Positions 1 through 8,974 are shown, counted from the first letter of the stretch. The stretch is 62,043 nt of DNA from Lachnospiraceae bacterium (GCA_030537145.1 JAUNON010000009.1:1-62043), one strand, 5' to 3'. The notes: generated from the letters alone by a model not told the origin. Made by a program: numbers and translations.

Positions 1-55
1 CTAGAGCATACGGTTCATACCCGTAGTGTCGAGAGTTCGAATCTCCCTTCCGCTA
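1..55 (+). tRNA. tRNA with CAT anticodon (Met or Ile2), 5' end cut off
   Basis: The 3' part of a tRNA is visible. The anticodon stem is bases 9-13 paired with 21-25, with a seven-base loop and CAT at 16-18. The T arm at 31-47 has the TTCGAAT loop. Bases 48-54 form the 3' acceptor strand and A55 is the discriminator. No CCA is encoded. The acceptor 5' half and most of the D arm lie outside the window, so elongator Met, initiator Met and lysidine-type Ile2 cannot be separated with certainty. Confidence 0.9.
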
Positions 56-67
56 CTTTACAAATGA

Positions 68-107
68 CCTGAAAGCCTTGAAAATCAAGGATTTTCGGGT
101 TTTTTGT
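68..107 (+). terminator. Intrinsic terminator of the tRNA
   Basis: CCTGAAA (68-74) pairs with TTTCGGG (93-99) and CCTTG (76-80) pairs with CAAGG (86-90), followed by a T-rich tract. It starts 12 bases after the tRNA and ends its transcript. Confidence 0.85.
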
Positions 108-228
108 TTTTGAAAACTCTGGATTGTGTTGGCGTTTACTCCAATATCAAATTATGATGATATGTACGAATTCTTTGTTTTTCTTTCTCACGCATACTAT
201 TCCTCGTTATTCTCCCAAAATGCACCCT

Positions 229-631
229 GATAATTTAATAGACTTTACACCCTGGCCATGGTATACTTACTCAAAGGGAGCGTGATCGCATGTCATTAAC
301 CAGAGAAGATTTACAAGCAATTGCTGAATTGATGGATGAAAAGCTAGAGCCGCTAAAGAAAGATTTTACTGATTTGAAGTCAGATGTATCATCCTTGCAG
401 TCAGATGTATCAGAGATCAAGCTAATAGTCAACAAGAACTACTCTCTAACGGAAGAGTTCTATGTTAAACAGAAGGAAGCCAATACGGAAGCCAAAGACA
501 GAATCAAAGTAATTACCGGAGAATTGGAAATGCACAATGAACAAATCTCACGGAATACTGCTGATATCGAGTTGTACAAATAAAACTGAATAGCTTGTAC
601 CTAACCAGAGTGTAAAGTCTATTAAATTATC
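229..631. repeat. 27-bp inverted repeat pair flanking a small gene
   Basis: Bases 229-255 and 605-631 are inverted copies of each other with 26 of 27 positions matching (the mismatch is at 251). Similarity continues weakly outward, with AAAATGCA then CCCT on the left and the matching AAAGTGCA and CCCTT on the right in inverted form. The pair encloses exactly one small gene with its ribosome binding site. This could be a small mobile cassette, an invertible segment, or a strong bidirectional hairpin. I do not recognise it as a known element. Confidence 0.75.
290..583 (+). CDS. Small coiled-coil protein, function unknown
   Basis: A 97-residue acidic protein, with a GGGAG ribosome binding site just upstream of the ATG. 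Residues 20-50 hold a repeated seven-residue pattern (DLKSDVSSLQ, then SDVSEIK) typical of a coiled coil, and a second helical stretch follows at 70-95. There is no signal peptide or membrane segment. It is the only gene inside the 229-631 inverted repeat and is on the opposite strand from the ABC operon that follows. Such short heptad-repeat proteins are common in Clostridia; no function can be assigned. It is probably a real gene because start, ribosome site and composition all fit. Confidence 0.7.
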   Translation: MSLTREDLQAIAELMDEKLEPLKKDFTDLKSDVSSLQSDVSEIKLIVNKNYSLTEEFYVKQKEANTEAKDRIKVITGELEMHNEQISRNTADIELYK

Positions 632-663
632 AAGGGCTTTGCACTTTTTTATTTGGAATACTT

Positions 664-1449
664 TTACTGTATGTCTTTCCTGGTATATTTCCCATATGCC
701 GCCCCAATTCCGGCCAAAGCCACAGCCATTCCCAATAAAACCATTTTCCCATTCAGACTGCCGTCCGCAATAATATCCGCCCCGTCCGCAAAACCAAACG
801 GTGTTATATATTTCAGAAATTCCGCCTGATCCGACAGATTCGCAATAAGATTTAGAAAATACAAAACTGCAGCAATTCCTATTCCGATTCCCAAACTGCC
901 CCGACGCAGAAAAGCGGAGATTCCGAAGCAAATGCCCGTCAGCTCCACCTGAGCCAGAAAATAGGCCAGATGAAGCATGGCCATCTCCTTCCAAGGAATA
1001 TTCTCACCAATTATCATCATGGAACTGGCGCTCACAGCAAAAATGATTCCATTCATAATAATTAGCTGAATCAGGAGTGCCGCCAGCTTTTCTGTAACCA
1101 GCCGTACTCTGCTTACCGGATGTGCCAACAGAAATTCTGCTGTCCGGTCCTTTTCCTCCTTCATTAGCACATTCACTGCCATCAGCGCTGCGAAAAAGGC
1201 TCCTCCAATGCCCAGGATATTCCCGCATTCCACCGCATAGAAACCGATCAGTGTTCCGAAATTCAGCCGGTCCATGCCGAATGCTGCCGTAAAAGCCCCC
1301 ATTGCCGAGAACATCTTACTGACCCCTTCCATTTCCGCTTTCATCTCAGGAAACAGAAACACACAGACCATGACAAAAAAACCAATGACGGCGGTCCACA
1401 CAGCCAGCAGCTTCCACCCCTGCCTTAATTCATGCCTTACAAGTGTCAT
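664..1449 (-). CDS. ABC-2 type transporter permease
   Basis: A 261-residue integral membrane protein with about six hydrophobic segments, the membrane part of an exporter whose ATPase is the gene just upstream. I chose the ATG at 1449 because AAAGGTGG lies at the right distance before it; an ATG two codons earlier (1455) is also possible. The gene overlaps the end of the ATPase gene by 20 bases, a sign of translational coupling. The family exports lipids, peptides or antibiotics; the substrate cannot be read from sequence. It is the last gene of a three-gene operon headed by a TetR regulator. Confidence 0.85.
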   Translation of the reverse strand: MTLVRHELRQGWKLLAVWTAVIGFFVMVCVFLFPEMKAEMEGVSKMFSAMGAFTAAFGMDRLNFGTLIGFYAVECGNILGIGGAFFAALMAVNVLMKEEKDRTAEFLLAHPVSRVRLVTEKLAALLIQLIIMNGIIFAVSASSMMIIGENIPWKEMAMLHLAYFLAQVELTGICFGISAFLRRGSLGIGIGIAAVLYFLNLIANLSDQAEFLKYITPFGFADGADIIADGSLNGKMVLLGMAVALAGIGAAYGKYTRKDIQ

Positions 1450-2332
1450 TTCCATCACCACCTTTTTCATAATAATGCAGAAAAATCTCTTCCAGCTTCG
1501 GCTCTGTAACAGACAAGTCCGTAATATTTCCCCTGGCAAGCTTCCCCAGCAGAAGCCTGATGTCTCCGCTATAAAGAAAACTGACTGCTCCCGCCTCCTC
1601 TTTCCGGTCCCGCACGCCTTCCAGACCGTCAAGCTCCGCCTGTCCGTGTATCGTAATTCGTCTGGCATTGGTCCTGGCCAGGGCTTCCACATTGCCGCAG
1701 GCAATCATGCGGCCTTCCCGGATAATCGCCGCTCTGGTACAGTTATTCTGGACTTCTGATAGCACATGGCTGGAAAGGAACACCGCTGTGCCCTGCTCAT
1801 TTCTTTCCCGCAGAATCGCAAAGAACTCCCGCTGCATTAGCGGATCCAGGCCGCTGGTGGGCTCGTCCAATATTAAAAGTCTGGGCTTATGCTGGAGCGC
1901 TGCAACAATCCCCGCCTTCTTCCGGTTTCCAAAGGATAATTCCTCTGCTTTTTTATTCACATCCAACTGCAGTCTGTCGCATAACATCTGCGCCTCCGCC
2001 TGGCAATCCTGCTTTCTCAGACGGGCCGACAGGCGCAAAATATCCTTCACCCTCATCCCCGGGTAAAATACCGTTTCAGAAGGAAGATATCCAATCTCCG
2101 CCAGAATTTTATTCTTGTCCTTACTGATGTCCCGGCCCAAAATCTTCACCTGGCCGGAGGTAGGCCGAATCAGCCCCAGCAATGTACGGATCGTGGTTGA
2201 TTTTCCCGCTCCGTTCGGCCCGATAAAACCAAAGAATTCTCCTTCTCTCACTGTCAGGCTCAAATCAATGATTCCTCTGGCTTTTCCATAATATTTCGTC
2301 AGCTCCTCTATTTGTATCGCATACATCCTCAT
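1430..2332 (-). CDS. ABC transporter ATP-binding protein (BcrA/drug-exporter type)
   Basis: A 300-residue ATPase. Walker A is GPNGAGKST at residues 38-46, the signature is the LSFGN variant near 132, and Walker B with LILDEPTSGLD follows at 153-163. The C-terminal 80 residues match the extra domain of BcrA/CcmA-type exporter ATPases. It energises the permease encoded immediately downstream. The start ATG overlaps the stop of the TetR gene as ATGA (2329-2332); a second ATG two codons later is a possible start. Regulation is expected through the TetR protein and its operator at 2970-2999. Confidence 0.92.
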   Translation of the reverse strand: MRMYAIQIEELTKYYGKARGIIDLSLTVREGEFFGFIGPNGAGKSTTIRTLLGLIRPTSGQVKILGRDISKDKNKILAEIGYLPSETVFYPGMRVKDILRLSARLRKQDCQAEAQMLCDRLQLDVNKKAEELSFGNRKKAGIVAALQHKPRLLILDEPTSGLDPLMQREFFAILRERNEQGTAVFLSSHVLSEVQNNCTRAAIIREGRMIACGNVEALARTNARRITIHGQAELDGLEGVRDRKEEAGAVSFLYSGDIRLLLGKLARGNITDLSVTEPKLEEIFLHYYEKGGDGNDTCKA

Positions 2333-2943
2333 TCCCTCTTCCTTACATAAATGGATTTCCAGAAGTCCAGCAGTCTCATAAAATCCCGTTCCATTTCATC
2401 CACATCCATCTTACCCTGCTGCAGTCTCTCCCAAAGATAACCCTCCGATGCCCAATACATATCCAGATACATCATCTGCAGATCCAGGTCCGGAACGAAC
2501 TGCTCCGGATCAAAATTCAGCAATTTTATATTTTCCCGGAAGCTGGCATATTTTTCTATGATCCTCTGAATATCCGGACACACAGCAGGATCTTTTTCAT
2601 AGAAAGCTTTTACCACGAAAGTCCCCAGATCCGGATACCGGCGCATCATCTGGATTTTAATGCATATGCCCTGATACATGGCATCGAACAGATCCCTCTT
2701 TTGATAGCAACCGCCCTTCTCCAACGCCTCAACAGTAATTTGCATACCTCTCTCCAGCAAAAACAGATACAGCTCTTTTTTATTGTAAAAATAATAAAAC
2801 AGCAGCGACTTGCTGATTTCTGCCGCATCCGCGATTTCACTCATGGGACTTTTCTTATAAGAATTTTGGGAGAATACGTGAAATCCTGCATTAATAATCG
2901 CCTCCTGCTTTTCTGTGGGCAAAAAAAAGAATTTTTCATTCAT
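2329..2943 (-). CDS. TetR family transcriptional regulator
   Basis: A 204-residue regulator. The N-terminal helix-turn-helix (residues about 20-60, with ISKSLLFYYFYNKKELYLF) is typical of TetR proteins. The C-terminal part is the variable ligand-binding domain and includes a Trp- and Tyr-rich segment. The start at 2943 is preceded by AAGGAGG at a somewhat long spacing; longer readings have no better start. It is first in the operon with the exporter genes, and a perfect dyad lies over its own promoter, so autorepression relieved by a transported compound is the likely scheme (inference). Confidence 0.9.
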   Translation of the reverse strand: MNEKFFFLPTEKQEAIINAGFHVFSQNSYKKSPMSEIADAAEISKSLLFYYFYNKKELYLFLLERGMQITVEALEKGGCYQKRDLFDAMYQGICIKIQMMRRYPDLGTFVVKAFYEKDPAVCPDIQRIIEKYASFRENIKLLNFDPEQFVPDLDLQMMYLDMYWASEGYLWERLQQGKMDVDEMERDFMRLLDFWKSIYVRKRE

Positions 2944-2969
2944 AAAAATAAGGGCCTCCTTATCCGTTC

Positions 2970-2999
2970 CGGTCAATTTTTATTATACGCTATTGACCG
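2970..2999 (-). promoter_or_regulatory. TetR-type operator over the promoter -10 box
   Basis: CGGTCAAT at 2970-2977 and ATTGACCG at 2992-2999 are perfect inverted arms 14 bases apart. Between them, on the minus strand, is TATAAT (2982-2987), a perfect -10 box for the regulator operon; the -35 region near 3005-3010 is poor. A repressor on these arms would block polymerase directly. Confidence 0.75.
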
Positions 3000-3086
3000 T
3001 TTTTGAGAAGCCCCCGTCTGTCAATCTTATTCATAATTTTTCTGTAATTCATCTTAACACATACTAAAATCTGTCCGGTGAAAGCC

Positions 3087-3530
3087 TTATAAAGTGTTTA
3101 TAGCCTGAGATTCATGGATGACTTTATTCCGGTACACCAAATCCCTTCTTTCTTCAAACCCTATCTCTTCCCAAAAATCATTTCCTGCCTGATTTTGTTT
3201 AAAAGCCACCAGCGCAACCTTATGAATCCCTTCCTTTTCCAGAGCATTCATCGCTTCCTCCACCAGCTTTTTGCCAATCCCCTGCTTTCTGTATGCTTCC
3301 AGAACCGCAGTATGATAAATGAAGCCCCGTCTCCCATCATGTCCGGACAGAATTCCCCCGATAATCCTGCCATTTTCTTCTGCAACAAAGCATGTTCCCT
3401 GATTTCTTTTCAGATATTTTTCGATACCCTCTCTGGAATCATCTAATTGATTCAGACCCATACCTGGCGTATGGGTCCATAACATATGTACCTGATCGTA
3501 ATCTGCAATCGTCATGCAGCGTATTTCCAT
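3087..3530 (-). CDS. GNAT family N-acetyltransferase
   Basis: A 147-residue single-domain acetyltransferase. Residues 46-95 contain the hallmark strand and the acetyl-CoA pyrophosphate loop (EAYRKQGIGKKLVEEAM, matching the R/Q-x-x-G-x-G/A pattern). The C-terminal FWEEIGFEERRD is the usual fourth motif. A purine-rich site (GGGAGAGAAG) precedes the ATG. The acceptor substrate is unknown. The next gene begins 21 bases downstream, so the two may be cotranscribed. Confidence 0.88.
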   Translation of the reverse strand: MEIRCMTIADYDQVHMLWTHTPGMGLNQLDDSREGIEKYLKRNQGTCFVAEENGRIIGGILSGHDGRRGFIYHTAVLEAYRKQGIGKKLVEEAMNALEKEGIHKVALVAFKQNQAGNDFWEEIGFEERRDLVYRNKVIHESQAINTL

Positions 3531-3551
3531 TCCGCTTCTCTCCCCCGTATA

Positions 3552-4214
3552 TTACTGGCTGACATACAGACCGTTCAACGGAGACTCCGAGGTATCGTAG
3601 TCCTCCTCGCTAAGTGCATTTACATTCACTGCGCCCTCTACGTATTCAAATACCACCACATGATTATCATCGCCATGGTAAACCGCCTGCGTCCCATTCA
3701 CCTCTGCGGTTCCGCTGATCCCGGAATTCGTAAAGGCAAAAGAAATGTTAGACGCATCTACGGCAGTCAGAGTCAGCGTTTCTCCTTCATCACTGATATA
3801 GGTTCCGGCCCAGTCCACCTCTGAAGCATCTAAGCTCTCCTCTGTCAAACCGTCCAGTTCGTCATCGGAATAGGTCTCCTCTTCCTCCGTGACGCCCTCT
3901 TCCTCTCCATCATCTTCATAGGAGATATTTTCCTCATATTCATCTTCTATTCCTGCCGCCTCTCCGCCTGACTGTACGGACTCCGCCGATGAACCTGAGG
4001 AAGGATCTGCAGCAAAAGAATTCTGACTGCTTTGTCCCGAGCCGTTTTCTTCCGGCACATCCCCGCCGGATACACTGCCCTGGCCGGAAGTCTGCGTCCC
4101 TGACGTGCCAGAAGCAGCCTGTCCTGCTCCGTCCTGTGTATCAGACTGGGTACAAGCCGTCAGTGCAAATACCGTCATCATGGTTAATAATAAAATCAAT
4201 CCTCTTTTTTTCAT
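3552..4214 (-). CDS. Secreted lipoprotein, acidic low-complexity, function unknown
   Basis: A 220-residue predicted lipoprotein. The signal peptide ends in the lipobox LTAC, with the lipidated Cys at residue 21. Residues 22-125 are rich in Ser, Gly, Gln and Glu and probably form a flexible spacer; the last 85 residues look like a small beta-rich domain (YISDEGETLTLTAVDASNISF). The ATG at 4214 is chosen because GGAG lies seven bases upstream; an ATG two codons earlier is too close to it. No known catalytic motif is visible. Confidence 0.82.
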   Translation of the reverse strand: MKKRGLILLLTMMTVFALTACTQSDTQDGAGQAASGTSGTQTSGQGSVSGGDVPEENGSGQSSQNSFAADPSSGSSAESVQSGGEAAGIEDEYEENISYEDDGEEEGVTEEEETYSDDELDGLTEESLDASEVDWAGTYISDEGETLTLTAVDASNISFAFTNSGISGTAEVNGTQAVYHGDDNHVVVFEYVEGAVNVNALSEEDYDTSESPLNGLYVSQ

Positions 4215-4365
4215 ACTCATTCTCCATATCCAAGTCTGTCCGCAAAATGCTTATAAGTTGACGATATTATATCATTCTTTTTCTTCCTTGTCACAGGGTT
4301 ATGGAAAATTTCAGAAATTTTTAGGAATCCCTTATCTCCCAGCTTGCCGGTATTTTGGTTTCGCT

Positions 4366-5157
4366 TTAAAGGATCAATCCATATTCCAGCAGCGCCCGGT
4401 AGATTCCGTCCTCATCCACCGATGCCGTCACTTTATCCGTACAGCGCAGCACTTCCGGTTTTGCATTTCCCATGGCAATCCCGATTCCCACATAATCCAG
4501 CATTTCAATATCGTTCCACGCATCACCAAACGCCATTGCCTCCTCCCTGCGTATGCCGTAGTAATTTAAAACCGCTTCCACGCCCTTTTCTTTACTTCCC
4601 GCATTGGAAAGGATATCAACCGCCAAATCATTCCATCTGCTCAGCTTACAATGAGGCATAATACTCTGGAACTCCTCTTCTTCCCCACGGTTCATATCAT
4701 ACACCGTGACCTGATATACCGGATGCGCATAGCCGCGCTTCAAATCCCCCGGCTCCAGGATTTTGGACGCCATCCTTTCATAAATTTTTTCTACAGCGGG
4801 AGATACATAATTGATATACTTATGACGCTCTTCAAAAAAGCCGCAGGGATACGGGTGTGTATTTAAGTACTCTGTTAAACTCACGATATCTTCTTTTTCT
4901 ATCGGATTTTGATAAATGATCTCTTGTTTATTATAACAATACTGACCATTCAGAGTAATATAGCCCTCAAATCCAAGCTCATCCAGATCTCCCATCGGCA
5001 TTTCCTGCATTTCAAGAATATGGCGCCCAGAAGCTACAAAGGTCAGGATTCCATTTTTTCGCAACTGCTTTACTGCCTGTCTGGCTGTCTCCGGTATGGT
5101 GTTGGTTTTATGTGAAAAAAGCGTACCATCTATATCAAAAAAAACTGCTTTAATCAT
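4366..5157 (-). CDS. HAD superfamily Cof-type sugar phosphatase
   Basis: A 263-residue haloacid dehalogenase-like hydrolase. Motif I is DIDGT (Asp8, Asp10), motif II is the ASGRH region near 42, the conserved Lys is in the GSKEKG segment, and motif IV is FGDAWNDIEML. A C2-type cap lies in between, as in Cof/YidA proteins, which dephosphorylate sugar phosphates and similar metabolites. It starts three bases after the upstream permease gene and so is the last gene of the long carbohydrate operon, suggesting it acts on an intermediate of that pathway (inference). Confidence 0.9.
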   Translation of the reverse strand: MIKAVFFDIDGTLFSHKTNTIPETARQAVKQLRKNGILTFVASGRHILEMQEMPMGDLDELGFEGYITLNGQYCYNKQEIIYQNPIEKEDIVSLTEYLNTHPYPCGFFEERHKYINYVSPAVEKIYERMASKILEPGDLKRGYAHPVYQVTVYDMNRGEEEEFQSIMPHCKLSRWNDLAVDILSNAGSKEKGVEAVLNYYGIRREEAMAFGDAWNDIEMLDYVGIGIAMGNAKPEVLRCTDKVTASVDEDGIYRALLEYGLIL

Positions 5158-5160
5158 TTA

Positions 5161-6183
5161 TCAGCCTTTCCACACCTTTCTTCTCTCAGAGGTCACATTA
5201 ACGATCATTACCAGAATCAACACCAGCCCCCAGATCAGATTTTTGTAATAATCCGAAATATTTTGGAAAAGTGCAAATCCGGAGGAAAGCATCTGCAAAA
5301 TAATAACTGCCAGCACCACGCCGCTGACCTTTCCTCTTCCGCCATTGGGATTAACTCCGGCCAAAACACAGATTAAAATAGCAGGCGTCAGATATGCCTT
5401 TCCAAAATCAGATCTGGCGGAATTAAAATGGCCGCACATCAAAAGACCCGAAACGGACGCCAGCATCCCGCTGATCATGTAGGTAAGCGTATAAATCTTT
5501 TCATTATTCATTCCAGAATATTTTGATGCTGCCTTGTTGGAACCAATCATATAGATTTTAAAGCCCAGCGCCGTTTTATTCAAAATAAAGGCTACGATTG
5601 CCGCACAGATTGCGAAAATAATCGTTGTACTGGGTACAGCTCCAAACAGCCTGGCATTTACCACCTGATTTAAAATAGGCGGCAGCTCCTTTACCGCTGA
5701 ACCATTCGTAATCCCTACCGCAATACCAAGGATGATATCCGAAGCCCCAAGGGTTGCCACCATAGCAGGAATCCCAATTCGGGCAATCAACGTACCAGTA
5801 AAGATACCGCATACGGCTCCGACCGCCAGTGCAAATATTAGTGTAATCAAAAGCACCAGAAGCTGTATTGCCAGATTAGCCTCTGGCGGCATCAGCTCCT
5901 TCATCACCATGCAGCTCAAAATCCCGCTCAGATCCGCTACCGCAATCACCGTTAAATCAATTCCCCCGCTGACCATAGCCAGCATCATCCCAAGAGCAAG
6001 CACTCCCATTTCCGGGAACAGATATGCAATAAGCTGCAGTTGATTCGGAGTCGCCGATTTCCCTCCTGTTGCTGCTGCCAGCACCAAAAGGCACAGTATC
6101 ATCATAATGACCAGCTTTACATTATTGTTATCCCGCCTGATCCGTTCCAGAATACCCGTTTTATTTGCCGCTGCATTATTCAT
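5161..6183 (-). CDS. Sugar ABC transporter permease, RbsC family (second permease)
   Basis: A 340-residue membrane protein with about nine to ten hydrophobic helices. The central GSAVKELPP region and GGRGKVSGVVLAVIILQML near the end match the BPD_transp_2 family. AAAGGAGG precedes the ATG, which overlaps the previous permease gene by eight bases. Two different permeases in one operon imply a heterodimeric channel, as in Lsr- or Rha-type sugar importers. Confidence 0.92.
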   Translation of the reverse strand: MNNAAANKTGILERIRRDNNNVKLVIMMILCLLVLAAATGGKSATPNQLQLIAYLFPEMGVLALGMMLAMVSGGIDLTVIAVADLSGILSCMVMKELMPPEANLAIQLLVLLITLIFALAVGAVCGIFTGTLIARIGIPAMVATLGASDIILGIAVGITNGSAVKELPPILNQVVNARLFGAVPSTTIIFAICAAIVAFILNKTALGFKIYMIGSNKAASKYSGMNNEKIYTLTYMISGMLASVSGLLMCGHFNSARSDFGKAYLTPAILICVLAGVNPNGGRGKVSGVVLAVIILQMLSSGFALFQNISDYYKNLIWGLVLILVMIVNVTSERRKVWKG

Positions 6184-7216
6184 GAGCTGCCTCCTTTCCG
6201 GACTTTGAATCCAGAATATTCGATGTTATTTTTCTTTCCGCAGCTACTGCCTTATAGGATGAGATGCATACGCCCGCAATAATCAAAACACCTGTCATCA
6301 GTTTGCTCCAGTTGGTAGGAATCCCCAGCAAAATGAGATTGTTTGAAATCAGTTTCATCAATAATACGCCTAAAAAAGTACCGATTACGGAACCGCTTCC
6401 TCCGGCAATGCTGGCGCCGCCCAATACAACCGCCGCAATAATCGTCATTTCATATCCGTCAAAAAAGTTGATCTGACACATTCCCGACAAAGTCACCTGT
6501 GTAAGACCCGTAATTCCGCCCATCATTCCGCAGAACGTAAAAACAAAAATCCGGATCGCTTTTACATTAAAGCCTACCCTTTCCGCTGCCACAGGATCGC
6601 CGCCTACCGCATAAATGCCTCTTCCAAGCATAGTATATTTCATAATAAAGCCCACCAAAAGAAGTGCGCCGATCAAAAGGAAAATACTGATTGGCATAGA
6701 ACTCCCTAAGTTCGTTACCGCATTTCTCACCGAAAACAGATTGGTTGCCGCCATATCTGCCAACGGTGTGGGAAGTACGGAAATTACACTGCTCTTAAGC
6801 ACTCCCTGGGTAAATCCGAGATAAATCGTACAAGTACCCAATGTAATAATCAGTGTGGGCAGCTTCAGCCATGCCGCCAGAATACCGTTAATCAGACCCA
6901 GGAAAGCCCCAATTACCGCTGCCAGCAAAAACCCGGCCGCCACAGGGCCCTGATAGTCTATTGTCTGAAAAAGCTTCGTCACTCCGAACATACACAGCAT
7001 TGCCGTATAGGGGAAAGATACATCTATATTACCCGATGCAATTACCATAAACAGTCCGGACGCCATCATTCCCGGAACGATCAGACTCCTGGCCAGATCC
7101 ACCAGATTATTTTCTGTGAAAAACTGGCCGCTCTTGGCCTGAATAATCAGAGATAAAGCAATAATAATGATTACGATATAAAATTCATTCCTCTTGAGAA
7201 TTTTCTTAAAGCTCAT
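6176..7216 (-). CDS. Sugar ABC transporter permease, RbsC family (first permease)
   Basis: A 346-residue permease of the same family as its downstream neighbour, with conserved VGGDPVAAERVGF (the coupling-helix region) and VVLGGASIAGGSGSVIGTFLG. It overlaps the ATPase gene by four bases (ATGA). It works with the ATPase upstream, the partner permease downstream and the binding protein at 8975-9973. Confidence 0.93.
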   Translation of the reverse strand: MSFKKILKRNEFYIVIIIIALSLIIQAKSGQFFTENNLVDLARSLIVPGMMASGLFMVIASGNIDVSFPYTAMLCMFGVTKLFQTIDYQGPVAAGFLLAAVIGAFLGLINGILAAWLKLPTLIITLGTCTIYLGFTQGVLKSSVISVLPTPLADMAATNLFSVRNAVTNLGSSMPISIFLLIGALLLVGFIMKYTMLGRGIYAVGGDPVAAERVGFNVKAIRIFVFTFCGMMGGITGLTQVTLSGMCQINFFDGYEMTIIAAVVLGGASIAGGSGSVIGTFLGVLLMKLISNNLILLGIPTNWSKLMTGVLIIAGVCISSYKAVAAERKITSNILDSKSGKEAAHE

Positions 7217-8727
7217 ACTGCCTTTCCCCCCTCTTCCTCCGTAATCAACGCTTGCAGCTTTGAACTGTCAAGATCCGTATTTTTATATTCGCCGGTAATC
7301 CGCCCGCTTTTGATAATCAGGATACGGTTACAGTTCATCAGCACTTCACTGATATCATCAGAGATCAGCAGGATCGCCATTTTTTTCTCATCAGCCAGCT
7401 TCCTTAAATAATTATGGATATCATATTTCGCACCAATATCTACGCCTACGGTGGGACCATTCAATATCAGCACCTTCGGTTCTGTCTCCAGCCATTTACC
7501 CAGAACCACCTTTTGCTGATTTCCGCCGGACAGTGTCTGTATGCTGTCCTTAAGCTCATGCAATTTAATCCCCAGGCTTTCTACCCATTTTCGTGAGTCG
7601 GAAATACCTCTGTCAAAATCAAGCGTTTTATTCTTTTTACGGAGACTGTCAATATGAGAAATAATCATATTTTTCTCAATCGATTGGGTCAGAAACAGCC
7701 CCTCCGTAAGACGGTCCTCCGGTACATATGCAATTTTCAGCTTCAGCGCATCCACCGGAGATTTAATTACCACTTCCTGATCCTCTATAAAAATCTTTCC
7801 CCCATCTGCCTGATACATTCCAAACAATGTTTTGGCAAGCTCTGTTCTTCCAGATCCCAAAAGTCCGGTAATTCCAAGTATTTCTCCAGGATGGATCTCA
7901 AAATTTATATTTTCAAATCCATTATTCAGGCGAAGATTCTCCACCTTAAAAAGCGTTTTATCCTGGTCTGAATGGTCCGCCTGGAAATAATCCTCCTCTA
8001 TTTTCCGGCCTGTCATATAATACACAAACTGCTCATTGGTAATACCCTTTGCCGGCTGTGATGTAATCAGTTTTCCATTGCGGAACACCGTAAAATAATC
8101 CGCAATTTCAAATACTTCATCCAGCTTATGGCTGACAAACAGAATAGAAATTCCTTCACTCTGCAGCTGCCGTATCACCTTAAATAGCTTATCTACTTCC
8201 CTTCTGGTAAGCGCTGAGGTTGGTTCGTCCATAATAATCAGCCTGGAATTGTACAGAATAGATCTGGCTATTGCAATAAGCTGTTTATCCGCTACTGACA
8301 GATTTCCAACCGTCTCCTGAAGAGGAAGCTCAATTCCAATGTGCTTCAGGGACTGGCTGGCAATCTTCTCCACTGTTTTCCAGTTCACCAGTTTTTTCTT
8401 ATTATAAAGCTCATAATTCATAGCAATATTTTCAGCCACAGTCAAATTCGGAAAAATTGACATATCCTGGTAGATAACCTGGATACCAAGCTGAATCGCC
8501 TGATTGATATTCAGCGAGGAATACGTCTTTCCGTCAAAATAAATTTCGCCTGCATCCGGTGTATAAAACCCCGAAATAATTTTAATCAGGGTCGATTTTC
8601 CACAGCCATTTTCACCCATCAGGCAGTGTATTTCACCCTTTTTCATTGTAAGCCCCACCCTGTCAAGGGCCTTCACGCCTCCAAAATGCTTAGATATCTC
8701 TTTCACTTCCAGTAATATTTCGCTCAT
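7213..8727 (-). CDS. Sugar ABC transporter ATP-binding protein, RbsA/MglA type
   Basis: A 504-residue tandem ATPase. The first half has Walker A GENGCGKST and Walker B LIIMDEPTSAL; the second half has the degenerate P-loop LLGSGRTE and the signature LSGGNQQKV, as usual in this family. I set the start at 8727 because GGCGGAGATAAG stands right before that ATG; longer readings run into the repeat region upstream. It powers import of the sugar captured by the binding protein. A 247-base gap with a strong hairpin separates it from the binding-protein gene. Confidence 0.94.
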   Translation of the reverse strand: MSEILLEVKEISKHFGGVKALDRVGLTMKKGEIHCLMGENGCGKSTLIKIISGFYTPDAGEIYFDGKTYSSLNINQAIQLGIQVIYQDMSIFPNLTVAENIAMNYELYNKKKLVNWKTVEKIASQSLKHIGIELPLQETVGNLSVADKQLIAIARSILYNSRLIIMDEPTSALTRREVDKLFKVIRQLQSEGISILFVSHKLDEVFEIADYFTVFRNGKLITSQPAKGITNEQFVYYMTGRKIEEDYFQADHSDQDKTLFKVENLRLNNGFENINFEIHPGEILGITGLLGSGRTELAKTLFGMYQADGGKIFIEDQEVVIKSPVDALKLKIAYVPEDRLTEGLFLTQSIEKNMIISHIDSLRKKNKTLDFDRGISDSRKWVESLGIKLHELKDSIQTLSGGNQQKVVLGKWLETEPKVLILNGPTVGVDIGAKYDIHNYLRKLADEKKMAILLISDDISEVLMNCNRILIIKSGRITGEYKNTDLDSSKLQALITEEEGGKAV

Positions 8728-8840
8728 CTTATCTCCGCCTTTATAACAAAAATGTGCTTCGCACATCCCCGCGGCCTTCCTTTGCTTTCCCCGAAGCACA
8801 TCTATGCCGCGCCGAGCACGATTGCGAAGCAATATTTTCC

Positions 8841-8910
8841 TCTCGTGCGAGTGCGTATCCTGCCCAAAGGATTTTATCACGGGAAAATGCGGAGCACATT
8901 CCTGTGATTC
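8841..8910 (-). repeat. Structured intergenic repeat, copy e (divergent)
   Basis: This is the most divergent member of the six-copy family. The main stem is 8876-8885 paired with 8899-8908 (ten pairs, one of them G-T). Read on the minus strand it is followed by TCC-TTT-GGG and then GGATACGCAC, the conserved core. An ATTGC-TTC-GCAAT hairpin lies next to it at about 8820-8832, as beside copy c. It sits in the gap between the sugar-binding protein gene and the ATPase gene. Confidence 0.6.
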
Positions 8911-8920
8911 AGGAATCATT

Positions 8921-8954
8921 GTCAGGCGCTGCGTAACCGGCAGCAGCGCCTGAC
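8921..8954 (-). other. Strong hairpin between binding-protein and ATPase genes
   Basis: Arms 8921-8932 and 8943-8954 are a perfect 12-bp GC-rich stem with a ten-base loop and no T-tract. Such hairpins after a binding-protein gene usually protect the upstream mRNA or partly stop transcription, so that more binding protein than transporter is made. The equivalent spot in the second sugar operon (49162-49216) also has one. Confidence 0.7.
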
Positions 8955-8974
8955 TTCCAAAAGTCCTGCTTGCT

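Noticed and set aside
664..1704. Long permease reading from 1704
   Set aside because: The first 85 residues lie inside the ATPase gene in another frame; the start at 1449 has the proper ribosome site.
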